A stretch of 64,000 nt of DNA from Henricia sp. BOLD:AAB3569 (Eukaryota; Echinodermata; Asteroidea; Spinulosida; Echinasteridae): NCBI GenBank assembly GCA_037783545.1, contig JBBELK010000402.1, forward strand, positions 868,001-932,000, in the 5' to 3' direction. This document shows, piece by piece, positions 11,208 through 23,045 of the stretch; within the stretch, counting starts at the first letter, position 1; each line of letters opens with the position of its first letter. A program made the position numbers and the translations under genes. A model generated the notes under the pieces. The model saw only the letters and a program-made list of their open reading frames with translations. It made no database searches and was not told the DNA's origin.

Positions 11208-11375
11208 ATGCTGTTGCGCCATGGCTGTTGTATCGATAAAGATAAAAACGTACTTCTTCAGGCTAAAAATCGCGATCAAGTAAAAGCACTTTCGTGTTTA
11301 CAAGCCGAGTGCATGCTCAATAATTTAAACGTACCACAACGCCCGCGTGCGGCATCTTCGAATGAAAATCTGCTG
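11208..11375 (+). CDS. Candidate first coding exon (unrecognised protein)
   Basis: Seen: from ATG 11208 a 56-codon frame (MLLRHGCCIDKDKNVLLQ...) runs to a consensus donor, CTG/GTGAGT, at 11375/11376 in phase 0. It is preceded by a CRE and an E-box. The ATG context is weak (T at -3); a stronger ATG (GCCATGG at 11220) lies in another frame and gives only 20 codons. No matching downstream exon was found and no domain recognised. The sequence could be a real first exon, a transposon-derived exon, or chance. Confidence 0.3.
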
Positions 11376-12199
11376 GTGAGTATTTTTTACGCGTGTTCAT
11401 GTGCGTCTATTGGCGCGCGTGTGTACGCGCGTGACTGTTGACCACCACACATTCCCGGATGTTCTACGTTATCGTAAGCAATCAATTGTGAGTAGTGTAT
11501 GTATAGTATGCATTGACTTTTGACCTTAATTACTGTACTTGTGATGTCACTTGCAACAGTATGAGGTAATTGACTTCAATACAAGTCTAATTATGGTTTG
11601 TATATAACGTTCCATAATAAAGTGCAACACATGATACATGGCACGAGTTCCTTCATGACTCCTCACAGCATGTTGTATAACGTGCATCAGGACAATTCCC
11701 CACTCTACTCATAATGGTCTAACCATTCCAGGCTCCTGATTGCACAACTTGATTGACGTTGATGTATACATCCTTTCACACTCAGATGCAACATCTCGGG
11801 GAGTCCTTAATGCCTTGAGACAGCTAAGAGAACAGGGCATGCCTGCTTAAGAAAGTGATGCAGGACTGTGGTTGAGTGAGGAATGCTGTGCAGTCTGCGT
11901 TTGTGTTGCATAACTGAGCTGTACAGACTGGCCATGCGGAAGAATGTGGATCTTCAGTGATATTTGTCTTTGTAAGTATCTATATTTGGTTGTTTTTATG
12001 GGACGGAATTAGCCTTTTGGAAGTATTGCGGAACTGAGAGGGAACACAATTTTATTTGGGTATGAATTTTTTTTAATAAAACTTGTTTTATATACATGTA
12101 TTCCCTTCAGTCACAGAAATTTGGACAGATAGCCACCCCCACCCCCTAACCCGGAGTTTCGCTAAACCCTGGGTGAGCTTGCCCGGGTTGGCGCAGTGC

Positions 12200-12411
12200 G
12201 GTTTCTCACTAGACGCGGGCATATCTGTATAAGGACTGGAGGAATGGAAATCTGCAAACATCTTATTCCAATTTTCGAGTAGTCCCATCGAGTTGTTACT
12301 GAATTTGTCTATCAACCAGGCCTGGATGAGGAGCTTTATTTCTTCTTCCGTCCACAACTTTGTCCTCTTCTTTTCGTTATGAAATGAGATATACAGTGCT
12401 TGAGAAGCCAC
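12200..12411 (-). pseudogene. Myb/SANT-like DNA-binding domain fragment
   Basis: Read on the minus strand, 12411 downward encodes KKRTKLWTEEEIKLLIQAW followed by NWNKMFADF. The spaced tryptophans and the WTEEE start fit the Myb/SANT-like (trihelix) DNA-binding family. That family is common both in host regulators and as the accessory protein of PIF/Harbinger transposons. No ATG begins the frame, and the C-terminal 50 residues look like read-through of non-coding sequence. A MITE (12420-12668) abuts its 5' side. It is probably a single exon or relic of a Harbinger-type element; no transposase was seen nearby. Confidence 0.4.
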
Positions 12412-12419
12412 ACCTTAAG

Positions 12420-12668
12420 GGGTCTTTCTATAAATTAGGGGTCCAAAAGTGTGACATTTAGTGTCCCATGTTACACCCGATATGTGTTGTTTTTCGTACA
12501 AAAATCATTAAAATGGCCTGTAAACTATTTTGTATGAATTGTACTTTATATACTCACTCTTTGAGATGGAAATTATTTAAAGAATGTGTCCTGAATTTAC
12601 AAATACAAGATGTAATATGTAACAGCTAGGGGACACCAAAATTTGACCCCTAATTTATTGAAAGACCC
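12420..12668. mobile_element. MITE family U (GGGTCTTTCTATAAATTAGG ends)
   Basis: A 249-bp element with inverted ends GGGTCTTTCTATAAATTAGG and its complement. Other copies are at 27708-27958 and 41463-41666, both with 4-bp target duplications; this copy shows none. Confidence 0.8.
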
Positions 12669-12754
12669 TATTGGGAGAGCAAAAATATGCACATAATTAA
12701 CAGAATAAATTTGGCTGTTCATTTTGTAATATGATTGTAAAATATGGACATTTT

Positions 12755-13250
12755 GCTGCATATGAAGGATTACTTGTGTAGAAAGACAAGATACTACTGT
12801 TCATTTTGATGGCATTTTTCAACTTTTCAACTCACAGAAAGAGGGCGCTGTTTGGGGCATGTCACTTTAGGAACACACAGCAGAAAAGTAAAGAAAAAAC
12901 ATAAGACTTCAAACTGGAATTGTGGAAAAATGCTGAAGTTTCCAGCCTTAGTTTTTTTCATGGTTTACAACAGGCAACATGTAAAACAAACCTAAACCAT
13001 CATAGGTTACATAAGTTTCAGCAAGTTGGAGAAAATTGTGGAAACTTTTGTGCACAGTTGAATGAGATTTTCCTGTGTTTTCCTAATGTGACATCACCAC
13101 TTGCATATGTAAATGTTCAGTAGCATAACAATTAAAAACCTTGATTTTAACCCCCCAAACAACTTCCAAGTAGGGTTTTTATGATTGTAAATTAATGGAC
13201 TAGTTCCATAGCACAGATTTAATTGATAAAAACACCATTTCAGGGGCCCT
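12755..13250. mobile_element. TTAA MITE family P, left end missing
   Basis: The right end CATTTCAGGGGCCCT abuts TTAA (13251-13254). The interior matches 37668-38238 in inverted orientation (GGATTACTTGTGTAGAAAGAC, GAGGGCGCTGTTTGGGGC). The left terminus is replaced by unrelated AT-rich sequence. Confidence 0.7.
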
Positions 13251-13748
13251 TTAATATATGAAAGCCAGTTGCTTGCAATAATTCAATAAAATAAAATCTA
13301 TTTTAAAAATGACAGGATCAATGGAGCCTATTAATCAACCTCCTTTTCAAAACTGCAAATGATGTTTGTAATTTCTCGCCCCGCCCCACTCGTCATGAGG
13401 ACCTAATTGGCTTATCTTTGTCCTATTTTTTAAAAGCATTATTTATTGACTTGGTTTACTTTGGATATGCAGTCGATGGCAACAGATGGTGTCTGTCCCA
13501 AGTTGTTGACTCAAGACATCTGTGACTATATATTTTCATAGTCTACTCTTTCACATTTGTTGTGGATGATACGATGACTCTATTTTTGGGACGATTGTGT
13601 GTGCATACCAATGGATAGTGACATTATGAATGTTCAAACCCAAAATGGTTCGATTCAACCAAATACATTTAATCTTGGTCTACGTCAGACTGTTTTTAGC
13701 ACCAAAAATTGTCTGATTCCAGTCTATGCATAGACCATTTCGACTTAA

Positions 13749-14240
13749 AGGGCTATGACATGCTAAACAACTTTGTGCCTAATCTTTGCTTCATATGATG
13801 GATTACTTCTTCAGCAAGACATGCTATTGTTCGTTTGGATGTAAAATCAATAAAAGGTAGGCTTTTTCAACTTTGAAGATTTTATTGCAATAAACCACAG
13901 CCAGAGGGCATCACGTAAGGAGGACAGAAGGGAAAAGTTAAAAAAAAAGCATAAGACTTCAAGTTGGACTTGTGGCAAATTGATGCAGTTTTCTCCCCCA
14001 GTTTCGTCATGGCTTACAACAGGAAACATGTAGAACAAACTCAAACAGTCATGGATTACAAAAGTTCCAGGACGTTTGAGAAAAAAGGTGGAATCCTTTG
14101 TGCACAGTTGAATGTGATTCTCCTGTGTTTGCCTCTTGGGACATCATGACCTTGGTCATGCATTTTTGCATTAGCATAAAAACTAAAAACCTTTGTTTTA
14201 ACCCCAAAACAAGCTCCAAATAGGATTTTTATGAATGTAA
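13749..14240. mobile_element. TTAA MITE family P, right end missing
   Basis: Starts AGGGCTATGACATGC after TTAA 13745-13748 and matches 57071-57643 through GTCATGGCTTACAACAGG and ACCTTGGTCATGCAT, then diverges. Confidence 0.7.
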
Positions 14241-14559
14241 CTGAGTACATGTATATTGGAAATAACATGATTTAATTCACCTCAGAGTGAAATAAGCTCG
14301 GTTTCTCAAATAGAGATTTCTTGAAACTTGTTAGTCAGTTGCCAAATGACGCACCGAGTGGAATCCTTGCTATGTTAGTGGCTCACCCCAGACGGTTATT
14401 TTCCCCTCTTGAGGCTCAATCAATAATATGCTTCCGTGATGCAGACATACATGTACCTACATGTAGTCTGATGTGATCGCGACATTCAAATGAAATGGCT
14501 ATGTGCCATTAAAATGCCCTGGGATGTTTTCTGATCAAGGGATACAAAATGACATGTTT

Positions 14560-14705
14560 TCTGAATTTAATAAAATAAAATAAAAATAAAATAAAATACA
14601 ATTAAAATAAACATTGCTGAGCTTAGAAACTTGTGACATAGAGGTGGAATAATTGAACAAAGGATGAACTACATTTATTTATTTATTTATTTATTATATT
14701 TATTT
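14560..14705. repeat. (TAAAA) and (TTTA) simple repeats
   Basis: AATAAAATAAAATAAAA-type repeats at ~14565-14605 and a TTTATTTATTTATTTA run at 14672-14705. The second precedes GTGTGCCCAAACAG and may be the tail of a retroelement. Confidence 0.6.
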
Positions 14706-15116
14706 ACCCAGGGTGTGCCCAAACAGTTTACATAAACTGGTTTCTATTGGGGCCCTGCAAACACACATAGAACAAATATACTAAATTGAACAACTTCACA
14801 ATCACAAACAAACTGGAATAAGATACATTTGTACAACAACTACAACATCAAAAAACTAATGGTTACAGAAGAACAACATCACAAGTAATTATTATACATG
14901 CACGTGACACTAAAATTTACGCTAATTACGGGAAGGGCGAAAAACCCGCAAAAACCCTTTTTAAGAGAAAAACAAATAAAATGGGAAAATTCCCCTCCGG
15001 CTCCAAAATTAAAGTTTGATTTTATTGCAACCAAGTCATACGACTCTGTAAATTAGCATTTCTACATCATAAGACCGATACAATCTTTCTCTCATCCCAA
15101 GTTTTTTTTCCTTTTT

Positions 15117-15345
15117 TTTCAGTTCAATGGTGATTAGGCACCATACCAGATACGGCATTCGTTACTTTGCCCAGTTGCGCTCCCATGCAACACCAAAAGA
15201 AAAATTGAGTTCGTAGAGAAACATGTGGGATATACCACTGTGCCTCATAGCTCAGCTGGTAGAGCATCTACCCGGTGAGTCAAAGGGCTCGGGTTTGAAT
15301 CCCGATAAGGCCCATATAATTTTTCTCTCATCCCAGTTTGGTTGC
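15117..15345 (+). mobile_element. tRNA-derived SINE, type A
   Basis: The tRNA-like part, GTGCCTCATAGCTCAGCTGG then GGGTTTGAATCCCG, lies at 15239-15305. It is preceded by a leader shared with 42700-42800 (ATGGTGATTAGGCACC, GGCATTCGTTAC) and followed by TTTTTCTCTCATCCC. Confidence 0.75.
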
Positions 15346-15481
15346 ACTTGCCATGTACATGTACATGTACCAGTTTCTGCACTTGCAATGTTCACTTTAG
15401 GAAAATAAAAATAAATATTGTAAAAAAAAAAGGAGCTTACTACTACAAACGAAATGGCAAAATGGCATTTGGGGGAGAAAT

Positions 15482-15585
15482 AATCACTTTACACTATGAG
15501 CAGCTAACAATGGAAATTAGGCAATAGTTATTAACAATGGTGTGTGCCCAATTTCCATTGTTAGTTGCTCATAGTGTTAGAATCG
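15482..15585. mobile_element. Short hairpin element
   Basis: CACTATGAGCAGCTAACAATGGAAATT (15492 on) is repeated inverted at ~15550-15577 with a short loop; arms are ~40 bp. Confidence 0.6.
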
Positions 15586-15894
15586 TTGGAAAGTGAAATC
15601 AAGAGGCAATGTGTATGATATGGTTAAACGGGGAAATTTGAAATTGCTAAATAGTGATACCGAAATTGAAAGTGAAACGAGGAAACTAAACCCGTGATTC
15701 CCATGCTGCATGCAAATTCCATTGTAAAAACAAGAGTTAATTAGATTGTTTTGCTAAAGAAAAGTTTGTGGAAAGATTTGTTTATTAGTTATATTGACAT
15801 CGGACATAATTTATTGGAACAATTTCCTTAAGTGAATACAGAATTCAAGTAATTTTAGCGTGAATAGGACCGCAGAACGTGGATCCAAGTTCTC

Positions 15895-16479
15895 TGTCTA
15901 TAATGGTGTCACCAGTATAAGGATATTTATAGATATTTATTATGAAATTGGATTTAATGTAGGAAAATAATATATCAAATTTTAGCTGAACATATCACTC
16001 AAAGGAATAGAGCTCAACGGAGTCCATGATGGCAAGCTTCACGGAACAGAAATCCAACAAAAGAGTGTGGGGTCAGAATGAAAAACACAAAAAAACAACG
16101 ATGTCCACTTTATTGCACTCAAGCAAGGGGAGTTACAGTTCAGTATTTTGCTTACACCATACCTAATGCAATGGCAAAATTTAACCATTTTGATTTGGAT
16201 GTTTTTCACAAGACATTGATAAATCCAAACTCACTTAAAAATGTCCTAATTGTCTACACACAAATTGCCCAAATCACAAGTTGCATTGTTCTTTGGTGTT
16301 TTTCATTCTGACCCCACACTCCTTTGTTGCATTCCTGTTCCGTGAAGCTTGCCATCATGATCTCTCTTGAGCTCTATTCCTTTGAGGGATATGTTCAGCT
16401 AAAATTTGATATATTCTTTTCCTACATTAAATCCAATTTAATAATAAATATCTATGAATGTCTTACTGGTGACAGAACT
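15895..16479. mobile_element. Foldback element with ~180-bp arms
   Basis: The left arm (GGTGTCACCAGTATAAG ... GTGTGGGGTCAGAATGAAAA) is repeated inverted at 16290-16479 with ~90% identity. The loop of ~200 bp has no recognisable protein. Confidence 0.75.
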
Positions 16480-16529
16480 TTTTTTGGTCGAGTGTACATT
16501 GTATCTGTACTGGTTGTACTCAGTCCATC

Positions 16530-16600
16530 ACAAGTCAATCACAAGTCCGTGACAAGTCCCCCACAAGACCGTGACAAGTCCCACACAAGTCCAGTAATAA
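16530..16600. repeat. Degenerate ACAAGTCC tandem repeat
   Basis: About six ACAAGTCC-like units with variable spacers. The complementary GGACTTGTG / GGACTCGTG occurs at 16678-16700, so the two blocks can pair. Confidence 0.55.
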
Positions 16601-17309
16601 GAAGCAAAGGATGAACACGCACAAAAAATGCCTTTGGTGGAGCTAATTAGAATAGCTTGTGACTTGAATTAAGACCCAGGGACTTGTGGTGGACTCGTGA
16701 AGGCTTGTGATGGACTCGACTACAACCCTGGTCTATTGCTCAGAATTATGGCCAAATATGTCAAAATTAGCTATTAGCCAACAATTGCTACCGAGTTGGA
16801 AACCATGTTTATTATTTTCCACTTCATCTTCACTATGTGCTTGCGGAGCCTCTCTGTCACATTCCAAAGCAAAGGTTGAGTGGGGGTCTTGTCTGCTACA
16901 TCTCGCGTGTGTGTGTCATCATCTCCCGTCTCCAGCTGTGTCATGCACTTCCAACTTCTATTCTCCCGACATCTTGCAGTCCGTTAATGGTATCGCATGT
17001 TTACACACCAGATAGGATGAGAGAGTTATATAAAACCCACAGCTCGAACATTCCTGGAGTAATGGCATTGGGGGTTAGAAGATGGGGCATTTTTCAATTT
17101 GTCTGTGTTAGTGATTGGGTGTGGTAAGAGATATCTTACGTCCTTGTTAAATGTTGGATGTTCGGACGATGGAGGAATGTCTTTTATGTTCTTGGATGAT
17201 TGCTTTTTTTCATTAAGGACCGGTGCTAAGAGGTTTACCATCTTGGGTAAGAGGGAATGCCACTACTAATTGACTGGATTGCGTCATGATTAAGGTTCCA
17301 GTTGAAGCA

Positions 17310-17731
17310 CATGGGTCTCTCTACAGTAAAGGGGGCATTTTGGCAACACAGACCATATTTTCGAGAAAATACCTTTGTCTGGTCTCAAAATAAAAGCAAT
17401 AAATTTAAGTTGTTTTGAAGAGATAACTTAAACTCAAAGGGTTACAAATAGTGAGCCTTTCTAAAAACCCTTTGTAAAAATTTCCAATATACGTCGTAAA
17501 GGAGACGGACACTTGTGTTACATTTTAGGCCGTCCCGGTTGCGAGCGAAGGTTGGAAACACAGGACTTTTAAAAAGGCATGTTGTCACACTATTTGTAAC
17601 CCTTTTTGGGCCTAAGTTATCTCTTCAGAACAACTTAAACTTTTTTCTTTTATTTTGAGACCAGACGAAGGTATTTCCTCGAAAATATAGTCTGTGTTGC
17701 CAAAATGCCTCCTTTACTGTGGAAAGACTCA
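17310..17731. mobile_element. Foldback MITE, family S
   Basis: Ends GGGTCTCTCTACAGTAAAGG and CCTTTACTGTGGAAAGACTC. Same arms as 4378-4787. Confidence 0.8.
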
Positions 17732-18479
17732 TGATGACTTGTTTTTTAAGTGGTACGCAAGAAGTCTTTCTGAAGGACTTGGACATTGCTTAAAATCAGT
17801 GTTTTAGCCAGGAATTGAGAAAGTGGGAGTGCAAATTGAAAAAGTGGGAGTGCAACTTTGTAAAGTAAAAAAAAATGTGTCCGAAGCAGCGCGAAGTCAC
17901 TGCCGGAGTCCAGCGCCCGCTTAAGGGTCCTGGAAGCTCTGGCTATTGTAGATGACAGGGTTCTCCCCAAGTTGATTGAAAATGTGTGGGGGCCCAATTC
18001 TGTAACGACTCGATAACCTGCGAAGCCACGGCGTGGTGTCCGGGGCCCACTTAAGGGCCCCGGGAAAATTTGTGACTTTACAACAAGTTTTCTAGTGCAT
18101 TTAGTCTGGGGTCTTGAACTAAGCTACATGTAAACAATTTTGTTTTAAACAAAAACTTTAAAAGACTAGGACTAATACATGTAATAAAGCATTGGTGAGT
18201 GCAGATTTGATGGAAAAACTCGAAAATTTTGAGTGAAATTTTTTAATATTTTGTGTGGAAACACTTCCTAAAAAAATTTCAGTCTGCCTCATGTTTTGCA
18301 CACAAGGTTTGAAGCCATGATCAACTACATGAACGTACATGTACTAAATTCCTTTCCATACCGCACATTATCCATGGGAGTTGACGATATTTTCCATAAA
18401 AATGTAGATCAAGCTGGTTGCTGCGATGCACGAAAAAAACGATCACAAAAATTACGACCGACAACCCAGCTATGTCATG

Positions 18480-18540
18480 TATGTGCAGGGGATTTCTCAT
18501 GCAGGGGATTTCTCATGCAGGGGATTTCCCTTTCAGAGTA
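18480..18540. repeat. Three-copy direct repeat GCAGGGGATTTCTCAT
   Basis: GCAGGGGATTTCTCAT occurs at ~18485 and ~18501; a third, diverged copy (GCAGGGGATTTCCCTT) follows. Confidence 0.7.
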
Positions 18541-19130
18541 AGAGGCCAACTCGTGTTGTAAAACGCATGCTGATTGGCTGATAAAAATAGTATGACCTGT
18601 TGGTAGTAAATTCTGGCCAATGATGTTCAAGTTAACAAAACAGTGATCAGCATGAGTTGGACTGGTTACCGCCCCACTAAAGCCAAGAATCTTATGGTCC
18701 GGAAACCAGACTAGGCACGTTCTGGCGCCAGGAGGACCAGCTGGGCCGTCTGTACCGTATCGAGAGCTGTTTTTGGTCGGCCGTACCGTACGTGCAAATC
18801 AGAATGAATTATTGTTTGCCATGAATTCTCTGTGGTTCTTTTTTCACTAGAGAAAATTTATGTATGGTAAATTTATTAACTACTAAAGATAGTTTCAATT
18901 AATCAGCTTTACGATGGTACCAATTTTACATGTACAACTTTTCCATCCTCGATATCGAAACACTTAATGCTTCTTGTGAGAGAATTATCCGCGCGTGGTT
19001 GACATCCCTCAGAGTTTACGCACGGCTTTGACCAAGTCGTGCTGAAAAATTTTGCCCGTGATTTCATCACAACCGGCCGTGCTAACACGGCTTGCACGGC
19101 TCGCTAGCTAACACGCTGCTTAAAATGTAA
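18541..19130. other. Upstream region of LIM exon
   Basis: No gene seen. GC rises at 18980-19110, with repeated CACGGC and GCTAAC motifs (GCCGTGCTAACACGGCTTGC), probably a remnant palindrome. Confidence 0.35.
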
Positions 19131-19131
19131 A

Positions 19132-19142
19132 TATATAAAAAG
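19132..19142 (+). promoter_or_regulatory. TATA-like element upstream of LIM ORF
   Basis: TATATAAAAAG lies 108 bp upstream of the LIM ATG. If used, transcription would begin near 19160 and the LIM mRNA would need no upstream exon. The CTTTTCAG acceptor-like site at 19177-19184 argues for splicing instead; both may be used. Motif evidence only. Confidence 0.25.
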
Positions 19143-19184
19143 GTGCTACATTTCATACTCTTTTTATTTCTTTTGTCTTTTCAG

Positions 19185-21719
19185 GGTTGTTCTTGTTGGT
19201 CTGAGGAAGTTAGGAGCATCAGGAATTTGATCATCCAGGATGGACACTCCGTGTGCCAAGAGAAATTCAACACATCAAACCGTCTCTTCTACAAAGTGTG
19301 TTGTACCAGGGTCAGTGATGCCAAACAAACGCTCAAAGTGCTCTTCTCCAAGAAGGCTTATCACTGAGCCAGCTACTCCCGAGTCACTCTGTAAAAATGG
19401 AAGTACATGTAAAGTGGAAATTGATAAAAGGCAGGACAAAAACAGCTTGTTTGTTCACAAGGCAAAAGGTCACACAGATTTACCAATGGACATTCCGTCT
19501 GCCAGAGTAAGGAGCCGCCCAAGAAATGATGCTGAAAGTGCTAAAACAAAGAAGACCTTGGAAGACCCTCTGAGTCTGCCGAGCTTTGAAGAGGCTGTGG
19601 AAGGTGAAACGATGGCCAAGTGCATTGCCGAGATGTCGCGCCACGTCAATACTGAGATGGGCGCTGCTGGCAGAAGTGGGCATTACACCTACAACTTAAG
19701 AAGGGCGTCTTTGGGGTGTCCTCCAGAAAAGATCAAGTTCGCAGAAACGGCTAAAGTGCCTTCTTATTCATTGAGTTCTTCCCCTAACCACCAGGGTTTC
19801 CGAAATGACCTTAGACATCCGGAGCTGCATCGACAGATGAGTGCACCTGTCTTTGGGAAGAACCCTCCTCCACCAAAGCCTCCAAGACGGAGATTGTCAG
19901 GCGCTCCGAGTCTGATACAGACCACCCAACCTGCCGAGAGTGCAAGATTTAGACCTTCCCCCAAGGTCCACTCATTTGGAAGACCTGAACCATCTTCAGT
20001 TGGGATGCCAGAAGTTGATGCTGGAGGAAATGATACACAAAGCCAAACATTTTCTTCGGTTTCGTCACACAAGAGGAGTCATTCTGATTTGGAATCAGGC
20101 TTGATCATATCCGAATCTTCTAACAACGCAACCATCTCAGGTGCCTTCTATCAAAGATCCTTTAGCTTGTCTCAAAGGGGTAGGAAGCTCCCCTTTAATA
20201 CAAGTAGTTCCTTGTCATCCAGTTCCAGTCCTGATCCTGCGAATGCAACAACAAAGAGTTACAAGTCTGAGGCGTACGTCCGTCAGGTGTCTGAACCAGC
20301 AATCATGCCGCAGAGATCTCTGAGCATCCATCTTCCGGCTGTGGTAAAGAGTCGGAAACTCACCAGTGAAGAGCAGTGCAGCAGTGTTCAGAGATCACAC
20401 TGCACGAAAGTGACAATGCCGAAATCCAGAAGTATCGAATTTTCATCCTTGTTGCAAGATGAGAGCAGTGATGCTGAAAGTCAAACCGTTTCAGGCAGTC
20501 ATAAAAGCAACATGGTGTCTAAAATCCCGGTTCCCAAATCCAGCAAGGACAGAAAACCGCCTTTAAAACCGATTAGATTCGCCAATGCTGCTTTCATGTT
20601 TGTGCCTGGCGAGACTCATTCTGCTCCGACGACGCCCATAGAATCGCCGTCTAAAAACCAGAACCTCTTTTTGTCGAAAATCAACATATCTCAAGGAAGT
20701 CTCGGCACAGGTTCTTCCCGCGGATCTATAATCTCTGTGAAACCTGCAGAAGCATCCAGTGAACAGTCTTTCGACTCAGCAGAATTCCCTTCACAAGTTG
20801 ACACACAATTGGCGGATCAAACAAATGACAATTATGACTCTGACTCCTCAGAATCCAGCACAGGTTCTCAGGAAAATTTAATTGATCAGCGGCAGGAAGC
20901 AAAATCTTCAAAATTGGGTAAATATGATAAGAAGAAGTCCTCAAGCAAGAAAGGTGGAATCAAACAGTACACTTCTTTAAAGCCTTGCCGTACCTCCAGG
21001 TCATACAGCCTGGAGGACGTGGCAGATGTCTTTCAATATAATAGAGAAGAAAACAGTGAAGATGAACCTGACAAAGGAACTTTAAAGGCAGACGGCACCT
21101 ACAATAGCATTCGCAAGAGTAGAAGCGGCACGGGGTTTGCACGTTACCTCTCCCAGATGTCACAATATGTTGGAAAGACAGGACGGACCGAACTTGAGAT
21201 TCCAACATGTACCGGTAAGCAGGCAGCTTCGCTTCCAAATCGCTACAAACAGACTAAGTCCTGGGAAACTGGAGGGGAACCCCTCTTGTGTGACTCTCAA
21301 CAGCGATCCAAACAATCTGGGATTAGCGGAAAACTCTGGGGGTTCACAAAGAAAAGCCCTCTCGTTACGCGGAAGTACAAATCGACCAAAGTTAGGAGCA
21401 TGTCGGAATCCTCTCCAAAGACTGAGAAACCGTTGGAGACGTGTTCTCGTTATGGCTTCAGTGGGAGTAGTCCTAAAATCCAGCAACCAGGAAGCCTGTC
21501 CAAGGGCCCCGTTAAACCCCAATCCAAGAACGCTTTCCATGGACTAAAACGTATGCTCTCTCGGGAATCTCTGCAGAATGACAAGAAGAAGAACGGAGCT
21601 GCCTCCAAGGGAAATGATTCCTCTGCTATGTGCAAGGCCTGCGGACTTGGTGTGAGTGTGGGAGAGGAGGTGAACATTCAGGATACCGTCTACCACAAGG
21701 CTTGTTTTAAGTGTTCAAG
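19185..21719 (+). CDS. LIM-domain protein, first coding exon (CDS from 19240)
   Basis: Seen: acceptor TTTTCAG at 19184, ATG at 19240 (AGGATGG, A at -3 and G at +4), an in-frame TGA at 19228 just upstream, and donor AAG/GTAAGT at 21719/21720. It encodes 826 codons plus 2 bases. Residues 1-790 are Ser/Thr/Pro-rich and probably disordered: a proline motif, PPPPKPPRRR (~208-217), suited to SH3 or EVH1 partners; basic RRRLS-type kinase sites; acidic runs; and SRSYSLEDVADVF (~585-597). The end is the start of a LIM zinc finger: C798, C801, H819, C822, C825 (C-x2-C-x17-H-x2-C-x2-C). Family knowledge: LIM fingers bind proteins, often at actin or adhesion sites; I cannot assign an orthologue. EPLIN, ZNF185/Sciellin and LMO7 types were considered without a decisive match. 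The gene continues at 41119. Confidence 0.9.
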
Positions 21720-22568
21720 GTAAGTTCTCAGTTCATTCAGTTGGGAATTTTCACAGTTTGCGACATTACATGTAGCGTCGGTCAGGGTGTACTAGTAAGA
21801 AGATTTGCAGACATCCACTGAAAAGCTATAAGACGCATGTCTTTCCTTAAGCCCCGTACCTTTCAAAGCGCCCTCTTTTGGAAAGTGAAACATAATCAAT
21901 ATTGTTTTTTTAGTGCCTGGAGACTGAGTAGACGATGGGTGGTGAAAGTTTTCGTGAATTTTAAAGATTTCTCCGAACCATTTTGATTGTAGTATTTTGT
22001 ACCTTGTCTATAAGGTAGAATTTTGTACCCTAAATTAACAGTTATTCAATTATTTACTGAGAAAGCCTTAATTTTTCACATTTGCATGCAAATTGAAAGA
22101 TGATGTGTCAAACAACTTTCAAGAAAAATTTGACGTCAGTGCGTGATTTTGTTGAGAAGATACGCCGAGGAAAGCATCAGCGCGCGAAATTACGTGGATG
22201 TCCAAGTAGAATCCTGTCCAAGTCAATGTGTGACCTGCTCTGCAAAAATAGTTGGATGTCGCCTTGTTTTTGTGACCATAAAACCAGAAATGTTTCTGAC
22301 GTTATCACTGATTCAGTTTTATGCTTCATCACTCACCATTGGTCAAATTTGTGAAACATCAGTAACAGGTTTGTTGTTATGTTTGCGTAAACTTTACCCA
22401 GCCTTGCAACATCGGACTCATTTTTAAGGCCCATTCGCCTTTGCCGAATCGAACTCCGCAATTCCCAAAAAGGGGAGTTGAAGCCGTGTAGGCACTAAGT
22501 GTAAACGCAAAAGATGAATTGAAAAAGGCTCTCCATCTTGCATGTTTTTAATTGAAGGAACAATGAGT

Positions 22569-22733
22569 AAGGTCACAATTTTGTGTGTGTTACATGTTAG
22601 TGTTACAGATCTGTTAACAGATTACGAAAGTTGTAAAATAATTAAAATTAACACCATCCACTTCGTTCAGATTAACTTAACAGATCTGTTACACTAACAC
22701 AAACACGTAACACACACAGAATTGTGACCTCAC
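22569..22733. mobile_element. Hairpin MITE with GTGACCTCAC/GTAAGGTCAC ends
   Basis: A 165-bp element. AAGGTCACAATTTTGTGTGTG and GTGTTACAGATCTGTTAACAG on the left are repeated inverted on the right with a short AT-rich loop. Confidence 0.7.
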
Positions 22734-23045
22734 CCACTGCCTGTTTTTCATGCAGAGATTTGTCGAGGCTTGAGTGCCATAGCTACATATAGGTCTCTGT
22801 CTGTGTGTTCAGACTTATTCACGGTGCTGCACGTACAAGAACTCTTGTTGTCAACAGAGGGCAGTACACACAAAACACTGTCAAATGAGCCTGCACCAAT
22901 AAGTAAACTTTCACTGTGTGTACGTGTGATGGCAGCATCACGTGCATTGTAGTTCAGCCAACATACATTGTACATACATACAATGTATGTACATGTACAT
23001 AAAACATGTATACATGCCTAACACAAATAAAGGGGCCAGAAAAGA

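Larger units (their letters stand above)
299..19184 (+). other. Intron or intergenic stretch rich in repeats
   Basis: No further certain exon was recognised between the donor at 299 and the acceptor at 19184. The stretch is AT-rich and packed with MITEs and SINEs, listed separately. If the 141-298 exon splices directly to 19185, all of this is one 18.9-kb intron. The only coding-like candidates inside are at 11208-11375 (+) and 12200-12411 (-). Confidence 0.45.

Noticed and set aside
19143-19367. Alternate 74-codon ORF overlapping the LIM start
   Set aside because: Its start lies upstream of the acceptor in a pyrimidine tract; the LIM frame has the stop-ATG arrangement and length.
19764-21677. 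Antisense and alternate-frame ORFs over the LIM exon
   Set aside because: Shadows of the 826-codon frame; no independent signals.
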